Shown here: piece by piece, positions 10,564-25,500 of the stretch | How the letters are laid out: every line of letters begins with the position of its first letter | Position numbering within the stretch: the first letter of the stretch is position 1 | NCBI RefSeq assembly: GCF_018143015.1 | Contig: NC_054741.1 | Coordinates: 61,501,197-61,565,196, forward strand | Direction of reading: 5' to 3' | Source of the DNA: Lytechinus variegatus | Lineage: Eukaryota; Echinodermata; Echinoidea; Temnopleuroida; Toxopneustidae | Length of the DNA: 64,000 nucleotides | Made by a program: the position numbers and the translations under genes | Notes under the pieces: model-generated | What the model saw: the letters and a program-made list of their open reading frames with translations, nothing else | Told to the model about the DNA's origin: nothing | The model's database searches: none

Positions 10564-13500
10564 CTAAAATGACAAAGTGGAAGTGATTTTGATATGAAAG
10601 ATGATAACAGTTATAAATTATATTAAGTGGAAAATGACAATTATAACTAAATTAAATCATATGTTTTATAATGATGAATATCCAATCATCAAATTAAACA
10701 AAAACTTCATTCTATCCATCGAAGAATGATGAGCTAATTTGTAATGAATTAATTCATAATTTAATTAAAGTAAATTATGAATTAATTAATTACTAATAAT
10801 ATTAGTAACATCCTTTCTCAATAGCAATGACAACAAAAATATTTTTCACTTTTGAAACCAAATATTTAATTCATTGGTGACAAATATAGAACATTTGGCT
10901 TGGCATTTCATTCATTCAATTAGGATTAGACAGGTGCAGTTGGTATCCAACTTCCTGCAAATTAGTATCAAATAAATGATAGATACAATTTCTTGACTAA
11001 TTATTATGATTTCTGTAATTATTATGCATACCTGTTGTTCAATTCTCTTGGCATTAGCAGGTCCGGAGTTTGGCAGATGAGATAAGGCACTCTCCAACTG
11101 AAAGGGGAATTAAATAAAAGCATATTAGTCAAATAAAGAAAGAATAAGCTGGTCAAACTCTGGTGGTTTTTCAAAGAGCTGTTTGTTAGCTATCTGGTAG
11201 ATTAATGGCCAAGGGAATTCCTACAATCTCAGGAAAAGGAAAATCCTTAATTATGAACCAATTAAATTAAAACAGGCCTAAAGAGTAATGCAAAACTTCA
11301 ATAACTGTTACCACTTGAAAAATCACAATATGAAACAAGGCAAGAGCGATATTGTGTCTCGCCCACTTGTGAAAATGACCAGAAATATCATGATTTGCGA
11401 GGGCACGCAACAGAATTGTATCGAAACTTCATTGTGAAATGATTGGGATGATAACACTTGTCATTAGAGCCTTGCACGCAAACTTTAATGTTGACCTAAA
11501 AATGACCTTTGACCTTACCATGTGACCTCCGACTGCAGCATAACATGCAGGTCGCCTAAGTACATCTACCATCCAAGTTTGGTTGAAAAGTGACTTACGG
11601 TTGCGAAGTTAGGTGTCATAAGGGAGTCTTGCATGTAAACTTTAACGTTGACCTGAAAATGACCTTTGACCTTACCATGTGACCTCTGACCGCAGCATAA
11701 CATGCAGGTCTCCCAAGTCCATCTACCAGCCAAGTATGGTTGAAAAGTCACTTACGGTTGCGGAGTTAGGTGTCATAAGAGAGTCTTGCATGTAAACTTT
11801 AACCCTAAAAAGACTGGGGGGGGGGGGGCTGATACAGCCCCCCCTCGGCATTTTTCGTGATAAATCTGCCGCGCAAATTTTTTTGACCCCGTCGCTCTCT
11901 GACTTTTTACTTTCAAGTCTCGCACAACCTTTGAGACCAAAATTGTGACCCCCGGGTACGCGATTCGGAAATTACGCAACATTTTGTAAGTGCATGCAGA
12001 CCCAAAATTACTCAAAAAACATGAATTTGTGTACAAATCTAATGCAAATAGTGTTTTTTAGCCAAAATTCATAAATGTATCATTATTTTTCCTTTTACTG
12101 CTTAAAATCAATTAATTTTATCTTTTTTATGGTCAAAATGAAGTCCCCGACAATTTCCATTGAAAAAACAATAAAAAACAAAGAAATACATAAGAAATTT
12201 AGAAAACAATAGAATACATAAGAAAATAATTGTGATGTTGAAATTTTTTAAAAATAAATTTGATCAGGTGCCTATCTAGAGTATGTGAAGCAAAAATTAG
12301 CATTTCAGGGGCATTATTTTATTACCGGTAATTAGAGCAAACTTATGATTTTAAGCATAAATTAGCATAATTAATGAAACGTGAGATTTTTTGCAGAATT
12401 TGATGTTATACAGTGCGTATCAAAAAAAAGTTTACACTTTGAAAAAGCCCTGGGAATTAAAAAATATACAACATGTGGGTAATTTTTTCACATATGATTA
12501 TGGGTTTGGGTCTCATCTATCCAATGAAGGTAAAAGTTTTGACAGAATGTTACACTTGAGTGAGCACTGTCCATTTTTGTAAAGCTCGCAGAAATCTGTT
12601 TGCGCAGAAATGCTTGTTTTCACGCTGTGTCAAGGGGAAAGGGCGAAATCAAACTTACCCTGTGAAGCATTTCTCATAAATTTCCCTAGCACTTTTAGCC
12701 AATTGAAATAAAACGGATACATTTAAGCATTTTGTAACAATTTTGCCGCCCAAATTTGAAATGTCAACACTTAGTAAGCACAACCTTTACCCTTTTTGTG
12801 CCAGCTGGATCTGAGGACATAACTGAATCTAAACAAAAGTTTATATCAGACATCTCCAGCATTTTTCACTAAGTTTTTATCATTTAAAGTCGGTTTACAT
12901 TTCATTTTCATTTAATACTTGTTTCTCCACACTTTTCCCAAGCTTGGCAATGATTAACAAAATGAAAATCAATCCTTACCCATTTCATGTAAATCACAGC
13001 TCAGTGTAAAGCAAATATCGTCACGATGGACTCGGTGTGTGGGGGAGTGGGATGGGGCGCAATGCACTCTTCGAAGTGTTCGGGCAAGGAAACAAGTTTA
13101 AAAAGGTAAAAGATATCTCCATATCAATTTTACTTGCTAATTTCCACGTGTTCTTCATGATTAAGGTCTACTTTTATTCGCATAATTATTTCAAAGTTCT
13201 GCGCAAATCATTTTTCACCAACTTTTCAAAACTAAGTGGTGCTCACTCAAGCGGAAATATTTTTCGACAGTTATATCGTCATTTGCTTAAATGGATCTGT
13301 ACCAATGCTAAAATGTGGAAAAATCGTCAGGATATTACAAATATATAATTTTACAGGATTTTTTCTAAGTGTAAACTTTTTTTTGATACGCACTGTAGTT
13401 TCGTAGATAATGCCATGGGTAATGCGTGTGCCAATTTTCGTAGTGATCGCGCGATCGACGGCCGAGATCATAAGGGGGGGGGCTGAATCAGCCCCCCCGT

Positions 13501-16500
13501 CTTCTTAGGCGTCGAAATAGCCCAGGCTATTTAGGGTTAACGTTGACCTGAAAATGACCTTTGACCTTACCATGTGACCTCCGAGTGCAGCATAACATGC
13601 AGGTCCCCCAAGTCCATCTACCATCCAAGTTTGGTCGAAAAGCAACTTACAGTTGTGGAGTTATGTGTCATTAGGTTTGTGACGGACGGACGACGGACGA
13701 CATTTGGATCCCTAAGTCTGTCTCGCCTTCACCTCTGGTGGGCGAGACAATTATGATAATGTACATACATATAAAGCTTTAGTTTTATGAGAATGGATTA
13801 ATTCTTTATTTAGCTTACCTTTCTTTTCTCTAACATGAGGTCATCTAGTTTCTTACTCTCTTTAGAAAGCCTTTTTAAAATGGCTTCTGGCGTCTCTGCC
13901 GTTTTGGATGTCATCTAGCGGGAAAAATCATAACCCAAATACGTAACATGTTTGAGACATTCTCATGACAAAAGACAGGGAAATGATGACAATAGAATGA
14001 TTTCAAACAACAATGCATTAATAAAGCACAAAGCAGGATGCAAACAGAGGAAACATTTCTTGAGGCTTTAATATCATGAAGCACGCAATAATAATATGCC
14101 AGAAATTTGTGTGAAAAGGTGAAGAAAAATAGCCATGAAACGGTTTCACATTAACGATTTATTGCAAATAATGTTGGGGACCTTTTAGGCCTCCCCCCTT
14201 CAAGTCTTTTTAGGGTTAAACAGCTAATAGCCTTGATAATTTGAACAGCCTTTCCTACAATCATTACGTGTATTTTCCATTCCATTCAATTTTTTGTATT
14301 TCATCAAAATCAAATAGATTCTGAGTTATAAATTCAGATTATACTACTTCATCCCCCACAAAAACCCCAAAAGTTTATGTGGGAAAACTGTTGACAAAAG
14401 ACCTCACCCTTTTGGCATTCTTGTCAGCAGCTAACCTGCTCTCTGCAAATCCATTCTCCCAGTCAGCCCTTGTGATCACATGACCCTCCCTTACATTCTG
14501 CAACGTCGCCTCAAGAGAGTCTTCACCAGCTGGCAAAAGAGAGAAAGAGAGGAAGAAACATAAAGAGTGCATGTGCCTAAGAAAGACACAGATTTGTTCC
14601 ATATCTCATAGAATTCATGATACCAATTTTTCTTCTGAACCACGATAAGTAGCTATTTCAATTGGCATTAGACACTCCTAATTGGGCAATCATTTGTAAA
14701 TAAATTTTGGGAGATGATTCAGAGACATTCTCCTACATGAATATATATAACTCTCCAAGGCCTGGTAATATAGGTGTTTGTAAAGTTAATTGATTTCACG
14801 AATGATTGGAACATGTTCTCATGCTGAATGAAATATCTCAGTTTTTTGTAGTGTTTTTACAAAGCAAGATTGATTATAGTAAAGCCTTAATGAAATTTTG
14901 ACACAACTGTTGACAAGAATTTTTCCAAATTTATTAAAATGCTTGGGAATATGAATTAACACCCAAAAAGGTTCCAGTAATTTATAAAATCATTCATAAA
15001 ATGCTTGTGAATATGAATTAACACCCAAAAAGGTTCCAGTAATTTATAAAATCATTCATAAAATGCTTGTGAATATGAATTAACACCCAAAAAGGTTCCA
15101 GTAATTTATAAAATCATTCATACCTATACTAACAGCTCAAGAAAACAGCACTTGAGTTAAAGCCGAATGATTTTTAACTCACCACCTGGTGTTTGGACTG
15201 ATTTACTACTCATCTCTCCCTTCCTCAGATTCATCCCATCCTTGTTTTTCTTCTCCGAAGCTTGGAAGCTGGCTGACAGATTCCTCCTGGGGCTTGTCCT
15301 CTTCTTCCTCTCGCTTCCTCCCGTTCCACCTCCATCCTTGAGGGAATACTTCGCAAGGTTCTTCCTTGCAGCCTGACTTGGTGAGTCCGCTACCCCTTGC
15401 CTCGGGCTTGCCTTAGAGTTCCTGGTCTTACTGGACATTGCAGTGTCTGGACTTTGGTGCAAGGCCCAGACATGGAGACTGGAGTCATTCTTTCCAGGTT
15501 GGATGATATCTGCGATTGTCGACAGTTTCTTGTAAGAAGCAGTCTTTGCGGACCTCTCCTTCTCTTTGTCAAGAACAGGTGCTGCAGATACTCTCACCCT
15601 AAGTCCTATATTTTCATCTTTACTCTCAATTTGCCTACCCTTGTCTCTTCTCCCACCATTCTTCTCATCCTTTGTCCTCTTTTTATACGACACTAATTGG
15701 TCAACATTTGTCTCATTCTTCCTTACTGGTAAATCTCTGACAGGGATTTCAGTAGAATTCAAATGGGAACTTATGCCTGGCACTGTAGGTGATTGACTCG
15801 ACTTATACTGGCTGCGTGGTGACTTGCCACTGCTCTGCCATCTATCAAACTGTGCTGCTGCTTTCATCATTGGTGAAAGAGGGCGCTCTTCAAGGTCAGA
15901 GTCAAAGGGGGCATGAAGTGTGTCGCGAGGTGAGGTTATTGCTTGAATTGGGGAAATGACATCACGTTGCTCAGTAGTACTGTGAACATTGAAATAATAA
16001 CAGGAGAGTTTATCCACTGATTCGATTTTGACAGTTTTAAACAAGATTGTTTCAGATGTGCATAAAAACAAACTTGGAAAATTTCAATCATTATTCAAAC
16101 AATCATATCCCAAGAGTGCACAGAATGGTGTGTTAGTGATGGTGCACTAATTTGTATTTCAAATGGTGAAACAAGTATGAGGTTTTGGCACCAATTGCTT
16201 TTGCACAACATTGAGTACCTACAATGCTTCCAATGCGACAATGCATGTCTGTACAGTATGAATTCATAGAACAAACATTGCTGAAAGGTTATTGAGTAGA
16301 ATATCTCTTACCTGTTTGTAACATCGATGCTAGGAGCCTTTGCTCCTGAAAACCCTCCGGTCAATATATTGTAGTTTGCTCCTGATCGAAGGAACTTCCT
16401 GTCTTCCACACTCAGACGCAGACTGTCTCCTACACTCGATGGGCTAAGGAACAGAATGAAGAGATGTTAACATGTAAAGGCAAATCAATGACAAATTGAG

Positions 16501-19500
16501 CATGAACAAGATTGTCTTACATGTATATTTCTTGACATTCATGATTATACAACACAGTCTTCAAAACATAACTTTAGAATAAGTTAACAATTTCATTTAT
16601 TTACTTTTGTTGTAATGGCATAAAAGTCTGGGTCATAGAACAATATACCAACTTGAATTTTGCAACTTTCACAATTTAAACCGAGGTCAATATTGTTAAA
16701 CTTGATATTTTGGGAAAAAAAAGCAATACATTCATCCATTTCAACTAGAACATATTGGTGCAGTCGTTGTATAGAAAGGATCAAGTTAGAATTGATTGGT
16801 TCAGGGAATTGTTTAAAAAAATAATAAAGTTAAACATGACTTTATAAGTAGCTTATAAATGAATGAAAAATATATCCTTGGTTAAAATGGAATTCTCTAT
16901 CACTTGAAGTTGCATTAGCTAAATCTAACAATATACAAACATACTATTTAACTTTTGTTGTCATATCGATAAGCACTTCAATGCAACAATTCAAAATTTG
17001 TCAGAACTAGATTAGAGGAGACTGGGATCTCCCATTAAGCACAAAAACATGTGTCTGTGGTGTGTGAAGGCACACATAACTTTAAAACAGCTTTATAAAA
17101 AAGAAACACAAAAATTCTAAGTTACACATTCACTCTCTCTAACTTACCTCTTTGCAGATGTTGCATCATGATGTGGACTGCCCTCTGATAGATTTGGTCT
17201 TGTTTCACTGGGACTCCTCAGGGAGCTGTTCACACCATTGAGATTCTTCACCGACTGCTGGGTTTCACCAATCCCACTTTGGAGGCGGGTACTGGATGGA
17301 AGGGGGCTGGTGGGGAAAGGACTCACCATGAGACGAAGGTCGTCATGGTGATTGAGGAGTTTCTTCTTTTCACCTTCAAGCTGTCTGATCTCCAGTTCCT
17401 GCCTGACAGCTGTCCTGAAATTTGAAGAAAAAAAACAAGAGCAAACTGTCAATATACCTGAGAGAGAGGGGAAATACCATGGATCATTTACTAGATCCCA
17501 TGCAATTATATTCTACAACTCATAGTAAAAAACCTGGGGGCTGTTCTCTATAAAAATCCCTCTTATACATGAAATGTAAAATTCATGAAAAACAAACCAA
17601 CACAAAGATATCCCTATGAAAAGGGAATATGGAGAACTGTTCTCATCAATTTGAACTATCTCCATGATAATGTCCAAATAAGCAATGACTAGAGCACCAC
17701 TATGCAGTGTGAGTTGCGATATCTCATGATTTGAACGCCATATTCATCAACAATAATTATACAATGCGTCTTTTCAAGTTCAATGAACACCCAAGGCCAT
17801 TTACTATGGTAGTAACTTTGCAATAAAATGGTAGCTACCATAACAATAGCCAATCAGAATCAAGGGTTCTCTACACTCAAATTTTATGCAACAGGGCCTA
17901 TCTTTGAAAGAAATGCCCATGTTACCACTCTTTCATATGAAGGGACTCTGGCAAAGATGACACCCTTTTCCTTTTGAATCAAAACTCACCTCTTCAGATC
18001 AGTTATTGAGAGATTTGCCTCTTCTAGTTTCATTTGGACCTTCAGAAGCTCAGCCTGGAAGGATTCAAGGTAAGATTTAAACATATATTAGTCAAATGAA
18101 CAAGATACATGAACTTTTATGTAAATAATGACCTCTGTGACCTGTGAACTCAAAACCTAATCAGATCATTGTCACTCTTATATACATGATTGGACCAAGC
18201 TGGTCCATCAATCCATTACTTATTTATCGTGAGAATTGAAATTGGAGAGATGGATGGATGGACATCCAACAAATATAGTGGTGGGCAGACGCATAAAACC
18301 AATTAAAAGTGAAAAAGAAAAAATTACAGAGGCTATTATCACCATATACCTCTTCCTCACTAAAACAATAAACATTAAACAATAATACAAAGTTACAAGT
18401 CCTCACATACTCTTTTCAATAGTTCATTTTTCTTCTAAATTCCCCCTATTAAAAACATTTGTGGTTATCAGATCACTTAAAAAGTCACAATAAAGGTGGT
18501 CACCCCCTCTGCCATACCCTGAAATATTAGCAACTATGGGGGCTACAAGAATCCTCTGTTGCAAATTCTTTTACGTGTATATTCCCTGACAAATAGGTAT
18601 TAAATTTATTACCTGTGTATTATCATGCTGCTCAGTCAGCTGAGTGAGCTTTGCTATCAACTGTATATCGTAAAAGAGAAGAGAGAGAATGATTATAATG
18701 ATAAAAGAACAAAAAAATGAGATATAAGTTAGATATCATTTGGGACATTGGATTCTTTGAAGTTTTATTTGATAAGCTTTTATGATACAAATTGGCAACA
18801 TCATTGCGAGGTTTTATCTTTTACAATTTATGCAGCCAAAATCAATAGTCTTTAAAAAAAAAGTTAATTGAAAGCAGCAAATTTTAAGAATCCATGACAT
18901 TGTCAATTGAATGAATATGTGGTTGTTTTCCTTTAAATATTTTAATAGAATTGGTATTATGCTTCAAATTAGCAACATTTTCATTTGGTTTCATAGCAAC
19001 ATTTTTTTTTTTACAATTATTGCAGTCTTTATAAAATAAATAAAATTGTCAATTTGCATGGAAAGCAGCAATTCTGAAGTATCCATGACATTAATAATAA
19101 TAGTACATTGGTTGTCTAGCGCATATCATTGCCCATGGGCACTTTAAGACAAAGAAAGAGGATTAAAGCTATATGGAGACTGTCTCAATCATAAAACCGC
19201 TTAAACAAATAAGTTTGGAGGCGAATTTTGAATGCAGAGCATGTAGATGCCTCCTTTATGGAAGGAGGGATTGTATTCCAAAGTTTGGGGCAGCACGAAA
19301 AAAAGATCTCTTCCCATAGAACTTGGTCTGAACAAAGGAAACAAAGAAACTAAAAGATCACAAACAAAATCTGTTTCTAATCACAAGCACCCCCTGAAGA
19401 ATTTAGAGTGATTATATTGGATTTCATCAGCAGAGAAGTTGAGCTCCATTCCTAAAAACTGAACGATTGATTGTATATTTGATTGTACAATTAATGCAAT

Positions 19501-22500
19501 CAATTGCTAAGCTTTGTCTTACAGGGCACTGATGGTATTCTTATAGCTTTGACCAAGTTATCCCTAGGTTTACTTAGACCACACTTCTATGGAGTGCCAC
19601 TTGCCAAGTACCACAAGACTATTTTAATCCTGCACTGGAACAAAATAACATTTTTGCAATGAAATTTATTTAAAACAATAATAGCAGATAAATATCAACA
19701 AATTTTCCTCAACATTGAGTCCAGCAGGTAAATCATAGCATTCAAAAGAAGAGTAGGCGAATATTATGCTTAGAAGATACACAAATCTGAAATGTTACCT
19801 CGGATCAACTGTTAAATGAATACATTGATTGTTAATTCAATTACAATGGCCTACCTTACTCAGCATAACCTGATCTCTCTTGCCTTCATTCTGCTGTGAT
19901 TGCTGTTGCTGTAAAGTACAAAATACAGAGCATATCAAAATAAAGGGAGCCAAAATTTAGAGGGTTGATTACTTAAAACAATTTTAACTCATCCATTCAA
20001 ATCTGTCTGCATTTCATTGATACATCATTCGAAATATAGAATTCATGCCTGAATACAATAATATTTTTGTCTGACAAGTTGTGAAATCTTTGATTTTGAT
20101 TGGCTGAGTAGCACTGTTACTATGGTCAATTTGATGTGTCAAAGATAAAATGGGACTTGTCAGATACAAAATCTGACATTTTACGAAATGCTTCCCAGGA
20201 AGACAGCAGGAACAAGTTCTATATTTTGTTGGGGGGGGGGGGGGGTGGGGATTGCATTGTTTGGTATTGGTATCTGCAGCTTTAGAGTACTTTTTTACCT
20301 CTTGAGCTTCAAGGAGCTCATACTGTAGCTTCCTATTCTCTCTATCCAGTTTGTTGAAGTCATCTTCTCTTTGTTTGACCAATTTGATGTGTCAAAGATA
20401 AAATGGGACTTGTCAGATACAAAATCTGACATTTTACGAAATGCTTCCCAGGAAGACAGCAGGAACAAGTTCTATTTTTTGTGGGGGGGGGGGGGGGATT
20501 GCATTGTTTGGTATTGGTATCTGCAGCTTTAGAGTAATTTTTTACCTCTTGAGCTTCAAGGAGCTCATACTGTAGCTTCCTATTCTCTCTATCCAGTTTG
20601 TTGAAGTCATCTTCTCTTTGTTTGACCAAGTGAAGAAGGCCGTCAGCTCTCTTCTGAAGGATCTCAATGTTGGTATTAGCAAGACTGTACCTGTCCGGCC
20701 ATTCCAACTGCAAAAGTAACCCAACAAATAAACCATCAATTTAATTTCAATTTCAATTCAATTCATTTATTTTTCTCTTTTAATCTTTTCACACTTACAA
20801 CGATAGTTCAATTTACATACAGCGTGCTCAAAAGTTAGTGAACCCCACCCAGAAAATGATCATATTCAAAGTGTTCAGGTTCTGCCATGTTTTAGATATT
20901 GAATTCTGACTTAGGTGATAATAAAATATTGCATTCCACAAAGTTTGTTTCTCTGGACTCGCCAAACAAGTAGTATTGTTGTCAGGGGTTGTTGTCTACA
21001 TTCAACACTCTCAACATGAAGGAGTGCATTTTGTGGTGGGGTTTACTAACATTTGAGCACAACTGTATATACGACATATAACATTTAAATCAATTTCTAC
21101 TGGGCGTTGTGGCGTGCGCCTGTAATCCAAGCTGTGGGGAAGTTACAAATTGATGCAGAAGTTCGAGGTTCGAGCCCTGGTCACGTCTTTCGGATGGTGA
21201 CGTTAAAGGTCGGTCCCAGACGTAAATAATCATATCTGATTGATACATTTTTTTTTTGTTTTGAATACATGTCTGACAAAACTAAAATACACACACACTA
21301 CAATAATGGCATGAAATCGAAAGGTAAGAAGACCTACTAATGAGCAGAGCTCAGAGGGTGGAGGTCCCCTTTTCTGTAAACATTTTATATATCATAACAA
21401 ATAATACCAAATTGAAATAAAATAAATACATACATAAATAAAAAATGAAAAGAAATAAAAAAATTAAAAAGAGAAAATATAAGATATTGAGAAGTAGCAG
21501 ATGCAGGAGGGGGCGGGTGCAAGGAGCACATGCCCCCTCTACATTTTGAGATTCACCAATTGAACATACATTTTGATAGAGCCGAGTCTAAGAAAATTTG
21601 TAATCTGCACCCCCTCTATTTCAAAGTCATAGATCTGGCACTGTCAAGGGTTGAGAAAGAGAGGGATGACTCATAATGTTTTTAAAGAATGTGGTGCAGT
21701 GCAGCTGTTGGAGGAAGGCTGGCTTTGCTTTCAGTTTCTTGCGATCTTGAAAAAAACAGTATAAATCAAGTAAACATTGAAAGGTCTCATCAAGTGTAAT
21801 CAATTTACCGCTGTAACTGAGACTGTAGGCAAGTAACAAGTTAAAATGGTCTATATCATCACGATACAAAATCCATGACTAGGATTTGAACTTATATTCT
21901 TGTGCAGCAGAAAGGGTGTATAATCAAATTTAATTTTCAATTCGATAGTAAGAGCTCAAAATACTTACCAATCTGGATTCCAGCGCCTTCACTGTATTTT
22001 CCAGATCCTGTATTCGACTGAAAAAGAGAAATTATAACACAAATCTTTATTAAAATGTTCATCCATCTCCCCCCTTCCTTATCTTCATGCTGGTATTACT
22101 TTAAGAAGAAATGATATTCCATTGATGATACAGGTAGCATTATTCTAATAGTGACACAATATCCTATGAGTCAATATAGTTCCAACCAAGCACCTTTGTG
22201 AGACTTTTGACTAAAATTAGTCCAAACTTATACCTTACATGTAATTTACAACATCTAATTTCCTGTCAAACACAAAAAACCTTACTCAACAAAAGTGTTA
22301 ATTAAAAGGAAAGATGTTCATCAAGATAATATGTTTGAAATTCTGCAACTCATCCCGCTCCTTCATTCCATGAATATGAGTGTTGCTGTACAGTCAAGTC
22401 TGGGTGCACTTGCTTGTATCTCCTATGAGATTCACACTGGTCACGTTTTCTCACTGATAATAGGGGGTAGACTCACCTATTAGCAGCAGCGAGGCTGGTC

Positions 22501-25500
22501 TGTAGCTGCTGGCAATGCCTATAGAGCTTGCTCGTATCCGCTCCCACCAGCTCTTCCCCATGACCATTCCCGATGGCAGATGATGCTAGCCTGGCCTGAG
22601 CAAGCTGCTTACGAAGATCCTCAAGCTCTCCCTCATAGTATGCCTCCATGTCAGCGATGTGTCTAGAATACTTCTCCTGAAGGTCGATGCGACTGGATGA
22701 AAGATTGAGGGTTGATAATAAGAATGGTGTTCATGTGGCTATCATTAATAGATTTTTGCACAGAATAATCTTGATTAAAAACAAAATACCTTATAAGTCA
22801 AAATACCATGTAAAGAGATTATTCCTTCATTGGCCTCTTTTTTCAATTTTACATATATGCTTTCGCTCCTTGCTATTTTTACCTATAGGTGAAACCAGAG
22901 GTTTAAACCATGTTTCTAACTTTTTTTTACTCCCTTTGTTGATATTACTAAAAGAACATAACATGTCCCCCCCCCAAAAAAAATAGTTATCTGCTCACTT
23001 TGAAGATGTCCTCGGACTTTCCACAAGCTTGGCTCCATTTGAGTTCTTATTCAAATGCTTGGATGATACCATTTCATCCTGAGGGGTGTTCTGTGCATCA
23101 TCTGACAGCAGGGAGTCCCTCTCCATGGATGGTTGCCCTCCCCTCGGTTTAGAATGGGGTAGGTCCTTGTAGGTATCTCCTTCCTCCAGCTTCCAGTAAG
23201 TAAAATCTGAATAGATGGAACTGGTTTCTTCCGCATCTTTCCGGAGGAAAAAAAAAAAGAATGGAACAGAGGTTAAAATGTCTCAGGTAGGATCTGAATA
23301 CATCTACCTGGTTTATTCCGTATCTGTTTGGAGAAAATGAAATGGCACTGGAGTCATACATGTTGTCTAATACACTAAAAAAAAAAGAAGAGTATTTGGC
23401 TTGGATGACATTTTTAGCACTGACAAACTAGGAAATACCAGAAGCACCCCTGTAACTGTAATTTATATGTTCATTGCACTCTAAACTTCAGAAACTAGCA
23501 GAACATAGAGGAAATGTAGTGCATAACATTGGCTCGAAACAATATTTATTAGCCAAGGGTTAGATGACACACATGTTTTTCACTGTGCTACACCAGCATG
23601 TCTAGTGTTACTAAACTGAAATGAAATGAAAGCTCAAGGCGAATAAGACCACAGTGAAGATAATGCGTAAGTATCAACATTTGTCTTTTTTTTTTTTACT
23701 CGAGTTGGCAATAATTGCTTTTGTTTTTATTTCAAATAACATTTACAATGGTGGGAAAAAAATCATAAGTCTAATTTCCAATCAATAAGCTGTATTCCTC
23801 CTTCTCCTCTCAACCAGAGTCAAACAGCCCATTAAGATAAAGTAGGAGAAAGCTAGCAAACACCTTTACTATTAAAATATGTAAAGTAATTCATGTCATG
23901 TCAAAGGATTTGCTTCTTAAATAAACTCTTCTGCAGATATAAGGTCAGCTCTAGTGATCTTCTTTCATAGATAGAATAGGGTTGTTTTGTTTTTATCTGT
24001 TTTTCTGTATTGTTTATTACTTTTTCTAATCTAATGAAGGGCTCAAGCTGGTATGACCTAATGTAACTGGAAAAATCACAAGCAATGTTTGATGGGGGTA
24101 GCACTAGCCATTGCATCCTTGACCCTAAATAGAATGGGCTATTTTGATGCCTAAGAAGACTCGGGGGGGGGGGGGGGGGGGGGGGGGGGCTGAATCTATG
24201 ATCTTATGATCTCGGCCGTCAATCGCGCGATCGCGACGAAACTTGGCACACGAGTTGCCCATGGCATAATCTACAAAACTACAAGATCAAATTCTGCGAA
24301 AAATCTCATTGCTAATTAATTATGCTAATTTATGCATAAAATAAATATTTTGCTTTAATTAACTAAATAATGCCCCTAAAATGCTAATTTTTGGTAGACA
24401 GACACTTTATATGAATCTGATCAAATGTATTGAAAAAAATTTTCAAAATCACATTTAAAAAAATGTATTTTATTGTTTTCTAAATTGCTTATGTATTTCT
24501 TTGTTTTTTTACTTCGCGTACCCGGGGGTCGCCAATTTGATCTCAAAAGTTGCGCGAGACTTGAATGTAAAAAGTCAGTGAGCGACACGGTCAAAAAAAT
24601 TTGCGGGGCAGATTAATCACCAAAAATGTCGAGGAGGGGAGGGCTGATTCAGACCCCCAGTCTTTTTAGGGTTAAAGCAACAGCTTACAAAGTCAACTTT
24701 GTTCTGCATTTGGCCAAATAAACAGGGCCTTTGGGGATGGAGGGGGGGGAGGGTGAATTTTGTTAAGTGACAGAAAGAGACAGGATAACCGCCACACCTT
24801 TTTGAAGTTGCGTCATCTGTTGCAACCTCTTTTCTTGTTGCTGCAACATATCCTCAACCAGTTGTTTCTGGTGTGTCTGCATCTGTTGCTGGGTCAACCA
24901 CTCTTGCTGTAATCTGTTGACCTGGGACTGGTATTCCTGATGCAAGGCAGCTTGCTCCAACTCAAAGTTACGCTGCATCTCCTCCAGTATGGCTGCCTCA
25001 GTTGCTGTAGCTGCTTCAAATACAAATTTAAAATACATGGGATTCTTGACAGCACATTTTATGTCTCTGCCATTGCCAGACACCCAATTTAAACAAGTGG
25101 AATGCCTCTGGATGTCTCACCTGCATCATGCGATTCAAAATGCAGCAGTGCTGACTTTGAAAACTACTATAACTCGCAGAAGATGTTCAGTGATACTTGG
25201 TTACTCTATGTCCATGTTTTATGAAGTAGACCAATACACTTATAGATATGATGGTAATTCAACAAATACCCCCAACATGGCTTAAGTTCATTGACCTTAC
25301 ATGACCTTTGACCTTGATCATGTGACCTGAAACTAGCACAGGATGTTAAGTGATACTTGATTACTTTTATGTCCAAGTTTCATGAGTCAGATCCATAAAT
25401 TTTCAAAGTTATGATGGTAATTCAACAGATACCCCCATTATGGCCAAAGTTCATTGACCTTTGACCTTAGTCATGTGACCTGAAATGCGCACAGGATGTT

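Noticed and set aside
12391-13348. Short frames inside the nested mariner MITE
   Set aside because: No D,D(34)D/E motif and well below transposase length; the element is non-autonomous.
15167-15796. Plus-strand frames opposite MPHOSPH9 exon 16
   Set aside because: Antisense shadows of a confirmed coding exon.
20014-20382. A second exon 10 in MPHOSPH9
   Set aside because: The copied part has a donor but no acceptor, and the frame upstream is intron sequence.
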